Of a DNA stretch of 64,000 nucleotides, positions 1 through 9,427 are shown piece by piece; the first letter of the stretch is position 1; each line of letters starts with the position of its first letter. The position numbers were made by a program, and so were the translations under genes. The notes under the pieces were generated by a model. It made no database searches and was not told where the DNA came from. It saw only the letters and a list, made by a program, of their open reading frames with translations. This DNA is from DAOVXM01 sp963746255 (GTDB lineage: Bacteria > Chloroflexota > Anaerolineae > Anaerolineales > UBA4823): the NCBI GenBank assembly GCA_963746255.1, contig CAVVAJ010000007.1, positions 1,054,001 to 1,118,000 of the forward strand, given 5' to 3'.

Positions 1-105
1 ACTTCATCTGACCATTCGCTTAATTAGTTACTTTCGCGTGATGGTGTAACGTGCAAGCAGCTTTGCGATAAAACCGGGCAAGGCTTGTCGTTTTATGGAG
101 TAATT

Positions 106-1428
106 GTGTTTGAGAGTTTAACTCAAAGATTAGATACGGTATTCACCCAATTGCGGCGGAGGGGAAAACTCTCCGAGCATGATGTCGATGCAGCAATGCG
201 CGAAGTTCGTCTAGCCTTGCTCGAAGCCGATGTTAACTATGCAGTTGTGAAAGAATTTGTCGCGCGCGTTCGAGAACGTTCTGTTGGGCATGAAGTTTCA
301 AGAGCACTTAATCCAGGGCAGCAAGTAGTAAAAATAGTCAATGAAGAGTTGATCAAGACTCTTGGAGTTGCGGAACCTTTAAACCTTAGCGGACCACGCC
401 CAAGAGTATTAATGCTAGTCGGTTTGCAAGGCTCAGGTAAAACAACAAGTGCTGGTAAGCTCGCCAAATTATTGCGAGCTCAAGGTGAACGAGTTATGCT
501 TGTGGCTTGTGACCCATACCGCCCAGCAGCTGTTGAGCAGCTAAAAACACTTGGCCAACGATTAGATATACCTGTTTTCAGTGAAGCCGGCGAGACACCG
601 CCAGATCTAGCTGAACAGGCTTATTCAAAAGCAGGTGCGGGTGGATACTCGGTCATCATATTGGATTCTGCAGGGCGCTCCCAGGTAGATAATGAACTGA
701 TGACTGAGCTTAGAGCGATCCAATCAAAAGTGCATCCCGGAGAGACTCTGCTTGTAGTTGACGCAATGATTGGACAAGAAGCAGTCAACGTAGCACAAGG
801 TTTCAGAGATGTTGTCCCCATAACTGGGTTGATGTTAACTAAAATGGATGGTGACGCTCGTGGAGGAGCAGCGATATCCATCCGGTCAGTAACAGGTGTT
901 CCAATCAAGTTCCTCGGCACGGGGGAAAGCTTGGACAGTATAGAAGTGTACGACCCTGCACGCCTATCTTCGCGCATTTTGGGTATGGGTGATATGATTG
1001 GGCTGATAGAAAAGGCAGAAGCAACCCTAGACCAACGGGTTGCCCAAGAACAAGCCGAGAAACTGCTTACGGGTGAATTTACCCTGGAAGATTTTGCTGA
1101 TCAGTTAAAGCAGATACGAAAGATGGGTCCATTTGGACAGTTGCTCGATATGCTCCCTGGTGGAATGGGACAAGCTGCCCGCCAGGTTGACCCAAACGAT
1201 GCAGAACAACAGCTGAAGAAAACGGAAGCGATTATCAACTCAATGACAAGGATTGAAAGACGTCGACCGGACGTGTTAAACGCAAGCCGTCGGCGGAGAA
1301 TTGCTCAAGGTTCGGGTACGGAGGTTCGCGAAGTAAATCAGCTAATAAAACAATACCGTGAAGCACAACGTCTATTTAAGCGGTTGCGGAAATCTGGCAT
1401 GCGCGGTATGCCAAAAATGTTTGGATGA
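106..1428 (+). CDS. ffh: Signal recognition particle protein Ffh (SRP54)
   Basis: This is the GTPase of the signal recognition particle. It binds 4.5S RNA and signal sequences emerging from the ribosome and delivers them to the receptor FtsY at the membrane. The N-terminal helical bundle covers roughly residues 1-90. The G domain follows, with the P-loop GLQGSGKTT near 106, DSAGR near 187 and TKMDG near 246. The C-terminal M domain (about 290-440) is rich in Met, Gln and Arg and ends in a basic tail with Gly-Met repeats. I chose the GTG at 106 because GGAG lies at 97-100 and the protein then opens MFESL, as is usual for Ffh; an upstream in-frame TTG at 85 is less likely. At 440 residues it is normal length. 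It leads into rpsP-khpA-rimM. Confidence 0.96.
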   Translation: MFESLTQRLDTVFTQLRRRGKLSEHDVDAAMREVRLALLEADVNYAVVKEFVARVRERSVGHEVSRALNPGQQVVKIVNEELIKTLGVAEPLNLSGPRPRVLMLVGLQGSGKTTSAGKLAKLLRAQGERVMLVACDPYRPAAVEQLKTLGQRLDIPVFSEAGETPPDLAEQAYSKAGAGGYSVIILDSAGRSQVDNELMTELRAIQSKVHPGETLLVVDAMIGQEAVNVAQGFRDVVPITGLMLTKMDGDARGGAAISIRSVTGVPIKFLGTGESLDSIEVYDPARLSSRILGMGDMIGLIEKAEATLDQRVAQEQAEKLLTGEFTLEDFADQLKQIRKMGPFGQLLDMLPGGMGQAARQVDPNDAEQQLKKTEAIINSMTRIERRRPDVLNASRRRRIAQGSGTEVREVNQLIKQYREAQRLFKRLRKSGMRGMPKMFG

Positions 1429-1554
1429 AATGGCATTTGCCATCTCTTGCTGGAAGATAGTGGGTTTGCGCATCCTTCGGCGCTCCTCAATCCGATTTGA
1501 AAATCCAGCGGAAAATAATAAATTGTGGTTAATATTTTGTAAGGAGATCAATTC

Positions 1555-1938
1555 ATGGTTCGAATAAGATTGCGCCGTGTAGGTGCAAAAGGACAACCAA
1601 GTTATCGCTTGGTTGCTGCGGATAAAGAAAGCCCGCGTGATGGTCGTTTTTTGGAAAATCTTGGATTCTATAATCCTCGGACACATCCCGCCACGATTCA
1701 GCTAAAAGAGGATCGCATTTACGAGTGGTTAAGTAACGGAGCTCAACCGAGTGATTCTGCGTTTCAGGTATTAAAGAGCGCCGGTTTCTGGGACCGCTAT
1801 GAGCGGTTTAAGCAAGGCGAAGCTGTTGAAGTATTACTACAAGAAGTTGTAGAGGCAGAAGCGGAACGCAATGTCAATCCGAAAACTTCAGGTTTGGATA
1901 TCCCGAAGGAATCTAAACAGTCCGCGAACGAAGAATAA
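1555..1938 (+). CDS. rpsP: 30S ribosomal protein S16
   Basis: S16 is a structural protein of the small ribosomal subunit that binds 16S rRNA during early assembly. The N-terminal 80 residues carry the family pattern (VRIRLRRVGAKGQPSYRLV, then SPRDGRFLENLGFYNPRT). The remaining 45 or so form an acidic tail that varies between species. AAGGAG at 1541-1546 sits eight bases before the ATG. The gene lies between ffh and khpA, the usual neighbourhood in bacteria. The 126-base spacer after ffh holds only a short ATGGCA/TGCCAT inverted repeat, with no convincing terminator, so co-transcription with ffh is likely. Confidence 0.96.
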   Translation: MVRIRLRRVGAKGQPSYRLVAADKESPRDGRFLENLGFYNPRTHPATIQLKEDRIYEWLSNGAQPSDSAFQVLKSAGFWDRYERFKQGEAVEVLLQEVVEAEAERNVNPKTSGLDIPKESKQSANEE

Positions 1939-2016
1939 TACCGATCCAAAGCTTCAATCTTCTCATTTTGTGGTAAGTTCTAGTGTTGCCCTCGTTGAGA
2001 GTATGGAGGTTTTTTC

Positions 2017-2253
2017 GTGAAGGAATTAATAGAGTATATTGCAGCTTCACTTGTCGATGACCCAACCCAAGTCGAAGTCGATGAATTTCGACGTGGCTCT
2101 TCCATCAATTTGCGATTGCATGTCGCCAAAGAGGATATGGGCCGGGTTATTGGTCGCCGCGGGCGGGTTGCGAATGCAATGCGGATCCTGCTGCGTGTAG
2201 CAGCTGCTCAAGAAGGGAAACGGGCTTCTTTAGATGTGGAGGATCCTCGTTGA
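2017..2253 (+). CDS. khpA: KH-domain RNA-binding protein KhpA (YlqC family)
   Basis: A 78-residue single KH-domain protein. The GxxG loop of the KH fold is visible as GRRG in VIGRRGRVANAMRILLRVAA (about residues 46-65). The family binds RNA, often as a partner of KhpB/Jag, and is almost always encoded between rpsP and rimM, as here. The GTG start is fixed by GGAGG at 2005-2009. Its TGA overlaps the TTG start of rimM by four bases (TTGA), which suggests translational coupling. Confidence 0.93.
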   Translation: MKELIEYIAASLVDDPTQVEVDEFRRGSSINLRLHVAKEDMGRVIGRRGRVANAMRILLRVAAAQEGKRASLDVEDPR

Positions 2254-2819
2254 TCCCGGGCGATTACGAAAAGATACCAGATCAATCTACAGGCTCGTCT
2301 TATAGCGGCGAGCCTGTGTTTGTCATAATTGGTAAACTTCGCCGACCACATGGTCTACATGGTGAGATGATCATGGAAATTCACACTGATTACCCTGAGA
2401 GATTTTCCGTTGGGAAAACGATCAGGGTTGGCCATAAACAAACTCCATTGTTAATCCGCTCAATCAGACCGCATAAAGATTTCTTGTTAATTGCATTTGA
2501 AGGCTATAACGGTCCAGAAGAATTGGGTGATTTCCGCAATCAATCTGTCTATATTGATGCCAAGGAAATACCAGATTTGCCCGCGGGTGACTTTTATCAC
2601 CACCAATTAATCGGACTACAAGTTATTAGTGAGTATGAACAACAAATCGGGACGGTTGTTGAGATCTTGGTAACTGGTGCGAACGATGTACTCGTCGTCC
2701 AGCAAAGTGACAACATAGAAGTGCTGCTGCCATATGTGAGTGAATATCTTATCGAAGTCAATCTGGATCTCGGGTACTTGAAGATGAGAATTTTACCAGG
2801 TCTGATATCCAATAGCTGA
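2250..2819 (+). CDS. rimM: Ribosome maturation factor RimM
   Basis: RimM assists late maturation of the 30S subunit, around the 16S rRNA head where S19 binds. The N-terminal RimM domain begins near residue 25 (VIIGKLRRPHGLHGEM, the family signature). A PRC-barrel domain follows with FYHHQLIGLQVI near 115 and DVLVV near 145. The TTG start overlaps the khpA stop and has GGAGGA just upstream. At 189 residues the length is normal, with about 20 extra N-terminal residues. The genes usually found next, trmD and rplS, are absent; dprA follows after its own promoter. Confidence 0.92.
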   Translation: MIPGDYEKIPDQSTGSSYSGEPVFVIIGKLRRPHGLHGEMIMEIHTDYPERFSVGKTIRVGHKQTPLLIRSIRPHKDFLLIAFEGYNGPEELGDFRNQSVYIDAKEIPDLPAGDFYHHQLIGLQVISEYEQQIGTVVEILVTGANDVLVVQQSDNIEVLLPYVSEYLIEVNLDLGYLKMRILPGLISNS

Positions 2820-2861
2820 CATTTAAATCAGTTGCAGAAATTTTGTTCGTGATTAATCAGC

Positions 2862-2891
2862 TTGACATTGATAAATTTAGTGTGGTATTCT
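2862..2891 (+). promoter_or_regulatory. Sigma-70-type promoter for dprA
   Basis: TTGACA at 2862-2867 and TATTCT at 2886-2891 are separated by 18 bases. The pair lies 45 bases upstream of the dprA start in the rimM-dprA spacer, so dprA can be transcribed independently of the ribosomal genes. This is a sequence match only. Confidence 0.6.
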
Positions 2892-2935
2892 GTGGAAACT
2901 TGTTAACATTTTCGAGCTGATTTCAGGGGGCAGTC

Positions 2936-4051
2936 GTGAGTGACTCCAAAAAATTTTGGGTTGGATTAAACTTGGTTAAAGGGATTGGTGCTGTCCGATT
3001 CAGCAGCTTATTGGACTACTTTGGCGACGCGGAGACAGCTTGGAACGCCTCCGTGGCAAACTTGCGAGATGCTGGGTTGCCTGCGAAAATTATTGAGGCT
3101 TTTCTGAGTACGCGGTCAGAAACCGTACTTGACCAGCTGTGGGAGAATATAGCAAACCAGAATATCACTGTGTTAACTTGGGATGATGAGACATATCCGA
3201 GGCGCCTGAAGGAAATTAATCAGCCGCCCCCAGTAATTTATGTGCGAGGTAGTTTAACAATTGAAGATGAATGGTCTATTGCGGTTGTTGGCACTAGACG
3301 CGTCTCGCCGTATGGACGCCAAGCAACTGAAGAGATCGCGTCCGGGTTGGCACGAAATGGTCTAACTGTAGTGAGCGGTTTAGCCCGCGGGATCGATGCA
3401 ATTGCTCACCAAACTGCATTGAAGTCTGGGGGCCGCACTATAGCTGTTTTGGGTAGTGGAGTTGATCGAATTTACCCCCCCGAACACCGCCGCCTAGCTG
3501 CTCAGATGATTGAACAAGGGGCAGTAATCAGTGACTATCCACCGGGAACTGCACCTGAGGGTGTTAACTTCCCACCTCGAAATCGGATTATTTCAGGTCT
3601 ATCATTAGCGGTGGTCGTTATTGAAGCAGGTGAACGCAGCGGTGCTTTAATTACTGCTAGCTTTGCCGCTGATCAAGGACGCGATGTCTTTGCTTTGCCG
3701 GGAAGTATCTTCTCACCACAGAGTGCTGGTACGAATCGTCTAATTGAAGCGGGAGCATTTCCCCTATTGAGCATAACATCGATCTTAGACGTATTAAACC
3801 TTACTTTAGTGCATGAAAAGCAAACTGCAAGCCGGATGTTACCGGTAAACGAGATCGAAGCCAGCTTGTTGGATATCCTCAGCCATGATCCACAACATGT
3901 TGATGAAATCCGAAACCGGTCCGACCTCCCAATTGAGAAAGTTACTGCAAGCCTCACTCTTATGGAGTTGAAAGGATTAGTGAGGCAAGTTGGTGGCATG
4001 AAGTATGTCCGTATCCTGGAACCTAAGACTGAATATAGGATCGGAGAATAG
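2936..4051 (+). CDS. dprA: DNA-processing protein DprA
   Basis: DprA binds incoming single-stranded DNA and loads RecA during natural transformation; it also occurs in species not known to be competent. The N-terminal SAM-like/HhH region (residues 1-70) is followed by the Rossmann-like DprA domain with GTRRVSPYG near 120, VVSGLARGIDAIAH near 148 and a later FPPRNRIISGLS. The last 60 residues form the winged-helix domain seen in long DprA proteins. The GTG start follows AGGGGG at 2925-2930. At 371 residues the length is typical. Confidence 0.95.
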   Translation: MSDSKKFWVGLNLVKGIGAVRFSSLLDYFGDAETAWNASVANLRDAGLPAKIIEAFLSTRSETVLDQLWENIANQNITVLTWDDETYPRRLKEINQPPPVIYVRGSLTIEDEWSIAVVGTRRVSPYGRQATEEIASGLARNGLTVVSGLARGIDAIAHQTALKSGGRTIAVLGSGVDRIYPPEHRRLAAQMIEQGAVISDYPPGTAPEGVNFPPRNRIISGLSLAVVVIEAGERSGALITASFAADQGRDVFALPGSIFSPQSAGTNRLIEAGAFPLLSITSILDVLNLTLVHEKQTASRMLPVNEIEASLLDILSHDPQHVDEIRNRSDLPIEKVTASLTLMELKGLVRQVGGMKYVRILEPKTEYRIGE

Positions 4052-4129
4052 AGAAATCTTTGCCAATTATTATGCTTGATTTTTCTTAAAAATTTATTCA
4101 CTTAAGCCTTGGTTAGTATGAGGAATACG

Positions 4130-5218
4130 ATGTATAACAATTATTTTGCCGTCATAATGGCGGGTGGAGGGGGGACACGATTATGGCCATTATCACGTAA
4201 GACTAGACCGAAACAAATGCTTTGCCTTATCGAAGAGAGCAGTTTGTTTCAAACAACAATAAATCGCTTATTAGAAATTTTCCCGGTTGATCGTATATTG
4301 GTTGTCACCGTCGCGGAACAGGCACAAGAACTGCAAAAACAATGCCCGGACATCCCATCAGAGAATTATTTGATTGAACCTTTGCCAAGGGGGACAGCCT
4401 CTGTTGTAGGTTTGGCATCAATAGCGTTACTAAAACGCGATCCTGATGCAGTAATGGCAATTCAGACATCGGATCATTATATAAGTAACCAAGCAGGATT
4501 TGAGCAATTGCTCTACGCCGCTTTTGATGTTGCCCAACAAGGTTATTTGGTTACTTTAGGTATTCAACCAAGTTTTCCTGCTACGGGTTATGGGTATATC
4601 CAACGTGGGGAGGAAATTGGTAGGTATAAAGATTTGTATGCTTACCAAGCAGTCCGCTTCAAGGAAAAACCGACGGAAGAAGATGCTCGGGCTATGTTAA
4701 TCAGTGGGGACCATGCATGGAATTCGGGAATGTTTGTTTGGAGAGCCGATCGGATACAAAAGGAGATTGCTGTCCAGATGCCCGCTCTTTCAAAAAAGAT
4801 GGATTTTATCAGTGCGAGTTGGGAGAGCTCACATCGGGGAAATCGTATCTCAGAAATTTGGCCCCATTTAAAAACGGAAACGATAGATTATGGAATTATG
4901 GAGGGGGCGGAAAGAGTTGCGGTTATCCCCGCTGAAGGGCTGGGTTGGAGCGATATTGGCAGTTGGGACGCTTTGTATGATCTATTGCCGGGTGATAAAA
5001 ATGGAAATATTATTATTGGCGGTGAGCACTTCGGTGTAGACTCCCATGATTCATTAATTTATGTTGGCCAGGAGCACAGATTAATCGTCACAATCGGGGT
5101 AAATGACCATGTGATTGTCGATACAGGGGATGTATTGTTGGTTTGTCGTAAGGACTTGGCGCAGAAAGTGCGTCAAGTAGTAGATGAATTGAAGAAAAAA
5201 GGTGATACTTTCTTGTAA
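4130..5218 (+). CDS. Mannose-1-phosphate guanylyltransferase (short ManC type)
   Basis: This is a sugar-1-phosphate nucleotidyltransferase of the GDP-mannose pyrophosphorylase group. The nucleotide-binding loop is GGGGTRLWPLSRKTRPKQ at about residues 12-29, and a sugar-phosphate site appears at QTSDHYI near 113. It ends after the left-handed helix region at 362 residues, so it lacks the C-terminal isomerase domain of bifunctional ManC. The product GDP-mannose would serve glycan or cell-envelope synthesis. I prefer the ATG at 4130 because TGAGGA at 4119-4124 gives good spacing; an ATG at 4118 and a TTG at 4109 are also in frame. Its stop overlaps an ATG at 5218 in the topA frame. Specificity for mannose rather than another hexose is inferred from the family. 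Confidence 0.85.
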   Translation: MYNNYFAVIMAGGGGTRLWPLSRKTRPKQMLCLIEESSLFQTTINRLLEIFPVDRILVVTVAEQAQELQKQCPDIPSENYLIEPLPRGTASVVGLASIALLKRDPDAVMAIQTSDHYISNQAGFEQLLYAAFDVAQQGYLVTLGIQPSFPATGYGYIQRGEEIGRYKDLYAYQAVRFKEKPTEEDARAMLISGDHAWNSGMFVWRADRIQKEIAVQMPALSKKMDFISASWESSHRGNRISEIWPHLKTETIDYGIMEGAERVAVIPAEGLGWSDIGSWDALYDLLPGDKNGNIIIGGEHFGVDSHDSLIYVGQEHRLIVTIGVNDHVIVDTGDVLLVCRKDLAQKVRQVVDELKKKGDTFL

Positions 5219-5265
5219 TGAGCGGAACATACTTGAAAGTGTTCATGAATATGGAGGATAATATT

Positions 5266-7587
5266 TTGCTAGCTTATTGTGTTAAATGTAAAGAAAAACG
5301 AGAAATTCAGAACCCTCAGGCTGTTTTTACTGGATCAGGTACACCTGCCACGAAAGGGGAATGTCGCGTCTGCAATACTGGGATGTATCGTATGGGTCGC
5401 ACTCCGGCACATGCTGATCTAACCCCCCCGCCGAGTCAGAAGAAGAAGGATAACAAAATAAAGCGATCGGGTAAATTAGTGATTGTGGAGTCTCCTGCTA
5501 AGGCGCGCACTGTTGGCAGGTTTTTAGGGAAAGGGTATACAGTAAAAGCGTCCGTGGGCCATGTAAGGGATTTGTTACGCTCCCAACTCTCTGTGGATGT
5601 CGAGAATAGCTTTACACCCAAGTATCGTGTACCAAATGAGAAGCGCCCAATTGTCAAGGAATTGAAGAACCTAGCCCAAAAAGCGCAAGTAGTTTATCTG
5701 GCAACAGACCCCGACCGAGAAGGGGAGGCGATCGCTTGGCATCTTATGGAGGCGATTGAAGTTGATCCAGAATTCACTGAAAGAGTGATTTTCCATGAAA
5801 TTACCGAACCTGCAATCTGTGAGGCGTTTTCTCATCCGCGAACCATAAATCAGGACATAGTTGATGCCCAGCAGGCACGGCGAATTCTGGATCGTCTGGT
5901 GGGCTATAACCTTAGTCCTTTATTATGGCGCAAGGTTCGCGGACGATTGTCTGCTGGAAGAGTTCAATCGGTTGCATTACGCCTAGTAGTAGAACGTGAA
6001 CGGGAAATTGAGGCGTTCATTTCGGAAGAGTATTGGACGATTGCTGCTGAACTGATTGATTCAGGGTGCAAGGAGTCGTACGTTGCGAAGCTGGTGAAAA
6101 TTGATGGTGTTGATCTAGCCTTGAGAGAAAAGGGTGATGTATTACCAGTGCTTGCCGATATGGAGCGGGCTTCCTATAAAACGACGAGAGTAAAAAGGGG
6201 CGTTAGAAGGCGGAAACCTGCTGCACCATATATCACCAGCACGCTTCAGCAGGAAGCTTCCAGGCGTCTTGGTTTGACCGCCCGTAGAACAATGGCACTT
6301 GCTCAGCAGTTATATGAGGGTGTCGATATCGGGGATGGCGGACAAGAAGGTTTGATTACTTATATGCGGACCGACTCTACCCAGGTATCCGAGCTCGCAC
6401 AAAGTGAAACGATCGCATATATTGCTGACCTGTACGGGCGAAAATATCTGCCGGAGAAACCGCGCAAGTATAAAACAAAGGCGCAAAGAGCTCAGGAGGC
6501 ACATGAAGCTATTCGTCCAACGTCAGTCTCACGTACCCCGGAAACGATAAAGAAATACTTAAAACGGGACCAACTACGTTTATATAAGTTAATTTGGCAG
6601 CGGTTCGTTGCATCACAAATGGCTGCGGCGATTTATGACACAATCTCTGTTGAAGTTACAGGGACATCGGCTGGGCATGATTACCAGTTGAGAGCCTCGG
6701 GTTCAGTTTTACGTTTCGAGGGGTTCTTGAAGGTATACCAAGAAGCCAAGGATGAGGATAAGCTCGATGAAAATGGGGATACGCTTATCCCGGCGGAAAT
6801 TAGTGAGGGTCAAGACCAACAGTTAATCAGGCTGATGCATCAGCAGCATTTTACTCAACCTCCGCCGCGTTACTCCGATGCCAGCCTAATAAAAGCTTTG
6901 GAAGAAAATGGAATTGGTCGTCCATCTACGTATGCACCAATAATTTCCACTTTAAGACAAAGAGGTTATGTGGTACGTGAAGAAAAGCGCTTGCTTCCCA
7001 CTGATACAGGATTCATTGTCAATGACCTGATTACTGAAAATTTCCCGAATATCGTCAGTGTTCAATTCACGGCTAAGATGGAACAGGAACTCGATCAGAT
7101 TGCCTCAGGCGAGAAGCGCTGGGTTGAGACAGTCAGCGAATTCTATACGCCATTTGAGAAGCAGGTGAGAGTTGCTGAGGCGAATATCCCCGAAATGATC
7201 TGGGAACCTGAATCCATAGGTCGTGATTGTCCGGAAAGTGGTCATGATCTAATTATTCGCTGGGGACGCTACGGTAAATTTATCAGCTGCAGCAACTTTC
7301 CAGAATGCCGTTATACAGAACCGTGGCTGGAGAAACTCGGCATTAACTGTCCCCAAGATGGGGGAGATTTGGTGGAGAGGAAAACCCGTCGTGGAAGAAC
7401 CTTTTATGGCTGTGCAAATTACCCGGAATGTGATTTTACATCGTGGAAGCGACCGATTAACGCACCTTGCCCTAACTGCAAGGGTTTACTGGTAGCCTCA
7501 AACAAGGATCATGCCGTCTGTGTCAATTGTGAGCAGCAGATCCTTATTGATGAAATCTTATCAGAAGGAAGCCCACAAGCGGCATAA
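5266..7587 (+). CDS. topA: DNA topoisomerase I (type IA) with extra N-terminal zinc ribbon
   Basis: TopA relaxes negative supercoils by single-strand passage. Before the usual start there is a short Cys-rich domain (CVKC...CRVC, about residues 5-45) resembling the small DUF5679-type ribbon. The TOPRIM domain then begins KLVIVESPAKA near 66, with DPDREGE near 147. The active-site Tyr sits in ITYMRTDS at about residue 366. Three C-terminal cysteine-rich zinc modules follow, the first with one Cys missing from its usual position. I chose the TTG at 5266 because GGAGG at 5253-5257 precedes it. ATG codons at 5218, 5245 and 5251 are in frame alternatives, and the one at 5218 overlaps the upstream gene. 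Confidence 0.94.
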   Translation: MLAYCVKCKEKREIQNPQAVFTGSGTPATKGECRVCNTGMYRMGRTPAHADLTPPPSQKKKDNKIKRSGKLVIVESPAKARTVGRFLGKGYTVKASVGHVRDLLRSQLSVDVENSFTPKYRVPNEKRPIVKELKNLAQKAQVVYLATDPDREGEAIAWHLMEAIEVDPEFTERVIFHEITEPAICEAFSHPRTINQDIVDAQQARRILDRLVGYNLSPLLWRKVRGRLSAGRVQSVALRLVVEREREIEAFISEEYWTIAAELIDSGCKESYVAKLVKIDGVDLALREKGDVLPVLADMERASYKTTRVKRGVRRRKPAAPYITSTLQQEASRRLGLTARRTMALAQQLYEGVDIGDGGQEGLITYMRTDSTQVSELAQSETIAYIADLYGRKYLPEKPRKYKTKAQRAQEAHEAIRPTSVSRTPETIKKYLKRDQLRLYKLIWQRFVASQMAAAIYDTISVEVTGTSAGHDYQLRASGSVLRFEGFLKVYQEAKDEDKLDENGDTLIPAEISEGQDQQLIRLMHQQHFTQPPPRYSDASLIKALEENGIGRPSTYAPIISTLRQRGYVVREEKRLLPTDTGFIVNDLITENFPNIVSVQFTAKMEQELDQIASGEKRWVETVSEFYTPFEKQVRVAEANIPEMIWEPESIGRDCPESGHDLIIRWGRYGKFISCSNFPECRYTEPWLEKLGINCPQDGGDLVERKTRRGRTFYGCANYPECDFTSWKRPINAPCPNCKGLLVASNKDHAVCVNCEQQILIDEILSEGSPQAA

Positions 7588-7701
7588 ATATTGCAACTTG
7601 GTTATGGAATTTAATAATGATTCATTATGGAGTTAACCGATTCTGCGTTATTGAGCATTGAATATGTTGTGAATCACGGATGAGTAGTAATGTTTAGAAG
7701 A

Positions 7702-7730
7702 TTTACATTTATTGTGCAAAAACATAGTAT
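7702..7730 (+). promoter_or_regulatory. Putative sigma-70-type promoter
   Basis: TTTACA at 7702-7707 and TAGTAT at 7725-7730 are 17 bases apart, in the 291-base gap between topA and the next gene. The distance to the ATG at 7879 implies a leader of about 140 bases. I see no known riboswitch in that leader. Confidence 0.45.
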
Positions 7731-7878
7731 CATCTACAATATATGAAGTCAGTTTATATTACTAATGGTGGAGAGTACGGTCTTGTTGCCAAGTGAAATA
7801 TATTTAAAATGTTTTCCAGAGTTTTGATCGGTGTGGGAATAGTTAACTATCACCAAAATACTCATTGGAGATAAAAAA

Positions 7879-8877
7879 ATGGATGCAGTTCGCGAACAAA
7901 TAAACAAACCAATCGTTGTAGGGGTTGCCGCATTAATTTTGGGAATCTTGCTGGGAGTATTCTACGCATGGGTGATCAATCCTGTTACGTGGACGGATGC
8001 AGCTGTTGAGCATTTGCGTATTGATCTGAAAGAAGACTACCTGCGTATGGCGATTGATTCTTATTCAGTTAACAAAGATGCCCAATTGGCTCAACTGCGC
8101 TATACCCAACTTGGTAATAGTGCTGAGCAATTGTTGGTAACTGTACATTCAAATCCAGGTTCTGCTTCACCAGTCTCTATTGAAGAGTTTACTGCCGCTG
8201 TTGCTGTTCAATTGCCCGCTGTTCCTCCTGCAGCAGAAGAAGAGCCTTCAGAAGGGAGTAATTTTGCCAGTATTGCGCTCCCTATCCTCTGCGTCGTTGC
8301 ACTCCTAGTTGCTTCGGGACTAGGGTATTATTTCTTAATGCGATCTCGTGGGAGCGGGGATGACTATCCCGAAGTGGAAACTTATCCAGAGGAGATGCAA
8401 CCAGCTGCTAGTTGGAAAGAGACCACGATTGCAGAAGTTAGCGATGAACCACCGATGGTCCAATTTATGGCATCTTATAAGCTTGGTGATGACCTCTTCG
8501 ACAACTCATTTAGCATAGATTCACCTGCCGGTGAGTTCTTAGGTGAGTGCGGGGTTGGAATATCGGAGAGTATTGGGGTAGGAGACCCTAAAAAGGTGAC
8601 TGCTTTTGAGGTATGGTTATTCGATAAGAACGATATTCAAACAGTCACTAAAGTCCTGATGAGTGCCCATGCATTTTTGGACGAAGCAATCCGCCAACGC
8701 TTAGCCGCCAAAGGTGAACCCGTATTGGCGGAACCGGAGAGCGAGTCCATCCTGGAGACACAGACCCTGCGATTGACGGCCCGTGTCGTAGACATGGACT
8801 ACGGAAACGGGGCTTTGCCAGAACACAGCTTTTTTGACCACATAGTTTTAGAGCTGGCCGTTTATCCGAAATTCTAG
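7879..8877 (+). CDS. Two-TM membrane protein of unknown function
   Basis: I do not recognise a named family. An N-terminal transmembrane helix (about residues 15-36) is followed by a segment of about 80 residues (WTDAAVEHLRIDLKEDYLRM...) that should lie outside the membrane. A Pro/Glu-rich linker and a second helix come next (about 133-153). A soluble C-terminal domain of about 150 residues follows, beginning near FMASYKLGDDLFDNSF and ending in HIVLELAVYPKF, with no visible catalytic motif. TTGGAG at 7865-7870 supports the ATG. The gene stands alone, with a promoter candidate before it and a strong terminator after it. Similar two-helix proteins are common hypotheticals in Anaerolineae genomes; that comparison is from memory. 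Confidence 0.8.
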   Translation: MDAVREQINKPIVVGVAALILGILLGVFYAWVINPVTWTDAAVEHLRIDLKEDYLRMAIDSYSVNKDAQLAQLRYTQLGNSAEQLLVTVHSNPGSASPVSIEEFTAAVAVQLPAVPPAAEEEPSEGSNFASIALPILCVVALLVASGLGYYFLMRSRGSGDDYPEVETYPEEMQPAASWKETTIAEVSDEPPMVQFMASYKLGDDLFDNSFSIDSPAGEFLGECGVGISESIGVGDPKKVTAFEVWLFDKNDIQTVTKVLMSAHAFLDEAIRQRLAAKGEPVLAEPESESILETQTLRLTARVVDMDYGNGALPEHSFFDHIVLELAVYPKF

Positions 8878-8883
8878 CAAATC

Positions 8884-8930
8884 TTAAAGAAAAAGCGGGG
8901 GGCAAAACTTGCCCCCCGCTTTTTCTTTAA
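8884..8930. terminator. Bidirectional intrinsic terminator
   Basis: Perfect 22-base inverted arms (8884-8905 and 8909-8930) with a three-base loop AAC. The inner half is GC-rich (GCGGGGGGCAA against its complement) and the outer half is A-rich on one side and T-rich on the other. It therefore reads as a terminator with a U-tract on both strands, which fits its place between convergent genes. Confidence 0.93.
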
Positions 8931-8959
8931 CAGATCGATTTATATACTCAACATATTGA

Positions 8960-9427
8960 TCATGCTATGTTGAGTATTTTAAACTTCGTTTGGCCATTTG
9001 GAGTATCTACAACCACCTCATCACCTACGCGATGCCCTAATAGTGCTCTGCCAATTGGTGACTCATTAGATATTTGCCCATTCCTAGGATTGGCTTCCTT
9101 TGCACCAACCAGCCGGTATTTCTCTGGATCAAAACCTTCCTCCTGTACAGATACACGCGCACCAATCTCGATGATATCGCGTTGAATTGGCTTATCTTCA
9201 ATGATTACCACGTGGCGCAGGATATGTTCTAACTCCTGTATTCGCCCTTCGAGAAATGCTTGGTCCTCCTTGGCTTTGTGATAATCTGCATTTTCTGACA
9301 GGTCACCCTGTTGGATAGCAGCGCGCAATCTAGATGCAAGCTCTTTTCGGCCTGGTCCCGTGAGTTCTTCTAACTCCGTCTGTAGCCGTTCAGTTCCTTC
9401 CGGAGTTAAATAATATTCATCACCCAT
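8960..9427 (-). CDS. greA: Transcription elongation factor GreA
   Basis: GreA rescues backtracked RNA polymerase by stimulating transcript cleavage through the secondary channel. The N-terminal coiled coil (about residues 5-75) contains LSENADYHKAKEDQAFLEGRI, the family signature with its acidic tip. The C-terminal FKBP-like domain includes SPIGRALLGHRVGDEVVV near 122. At 155 residues it is standard length. Upstream on the minus strand is TTGGAGTAATTT, a good ribosome-binding site for the ATG at 9427. It ends just past the shared bidirectional terminator. Confidence 0.96.
   Translation of the reverse strand: MGDEYYLTPEGTERLQTELEELTGPGRKELASRLRAAIQQGDLSENADYHKAKEDQAFLEGRIQELEHILRHVVIIEDKPIQRDIIEIGARVSVQEEGFDPEKYRLVGAKEANPRNGQISNESPIGRALLGHRVGDEVVVDTPNGQTKFKILNIA

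Noticed and set aside
1428..1554. Short ATGGCA/TGCCAT inverted repeat after ffh
   Set aside because: Six-base arms with a two-base loop and no T-tract; too weak for a terminator.
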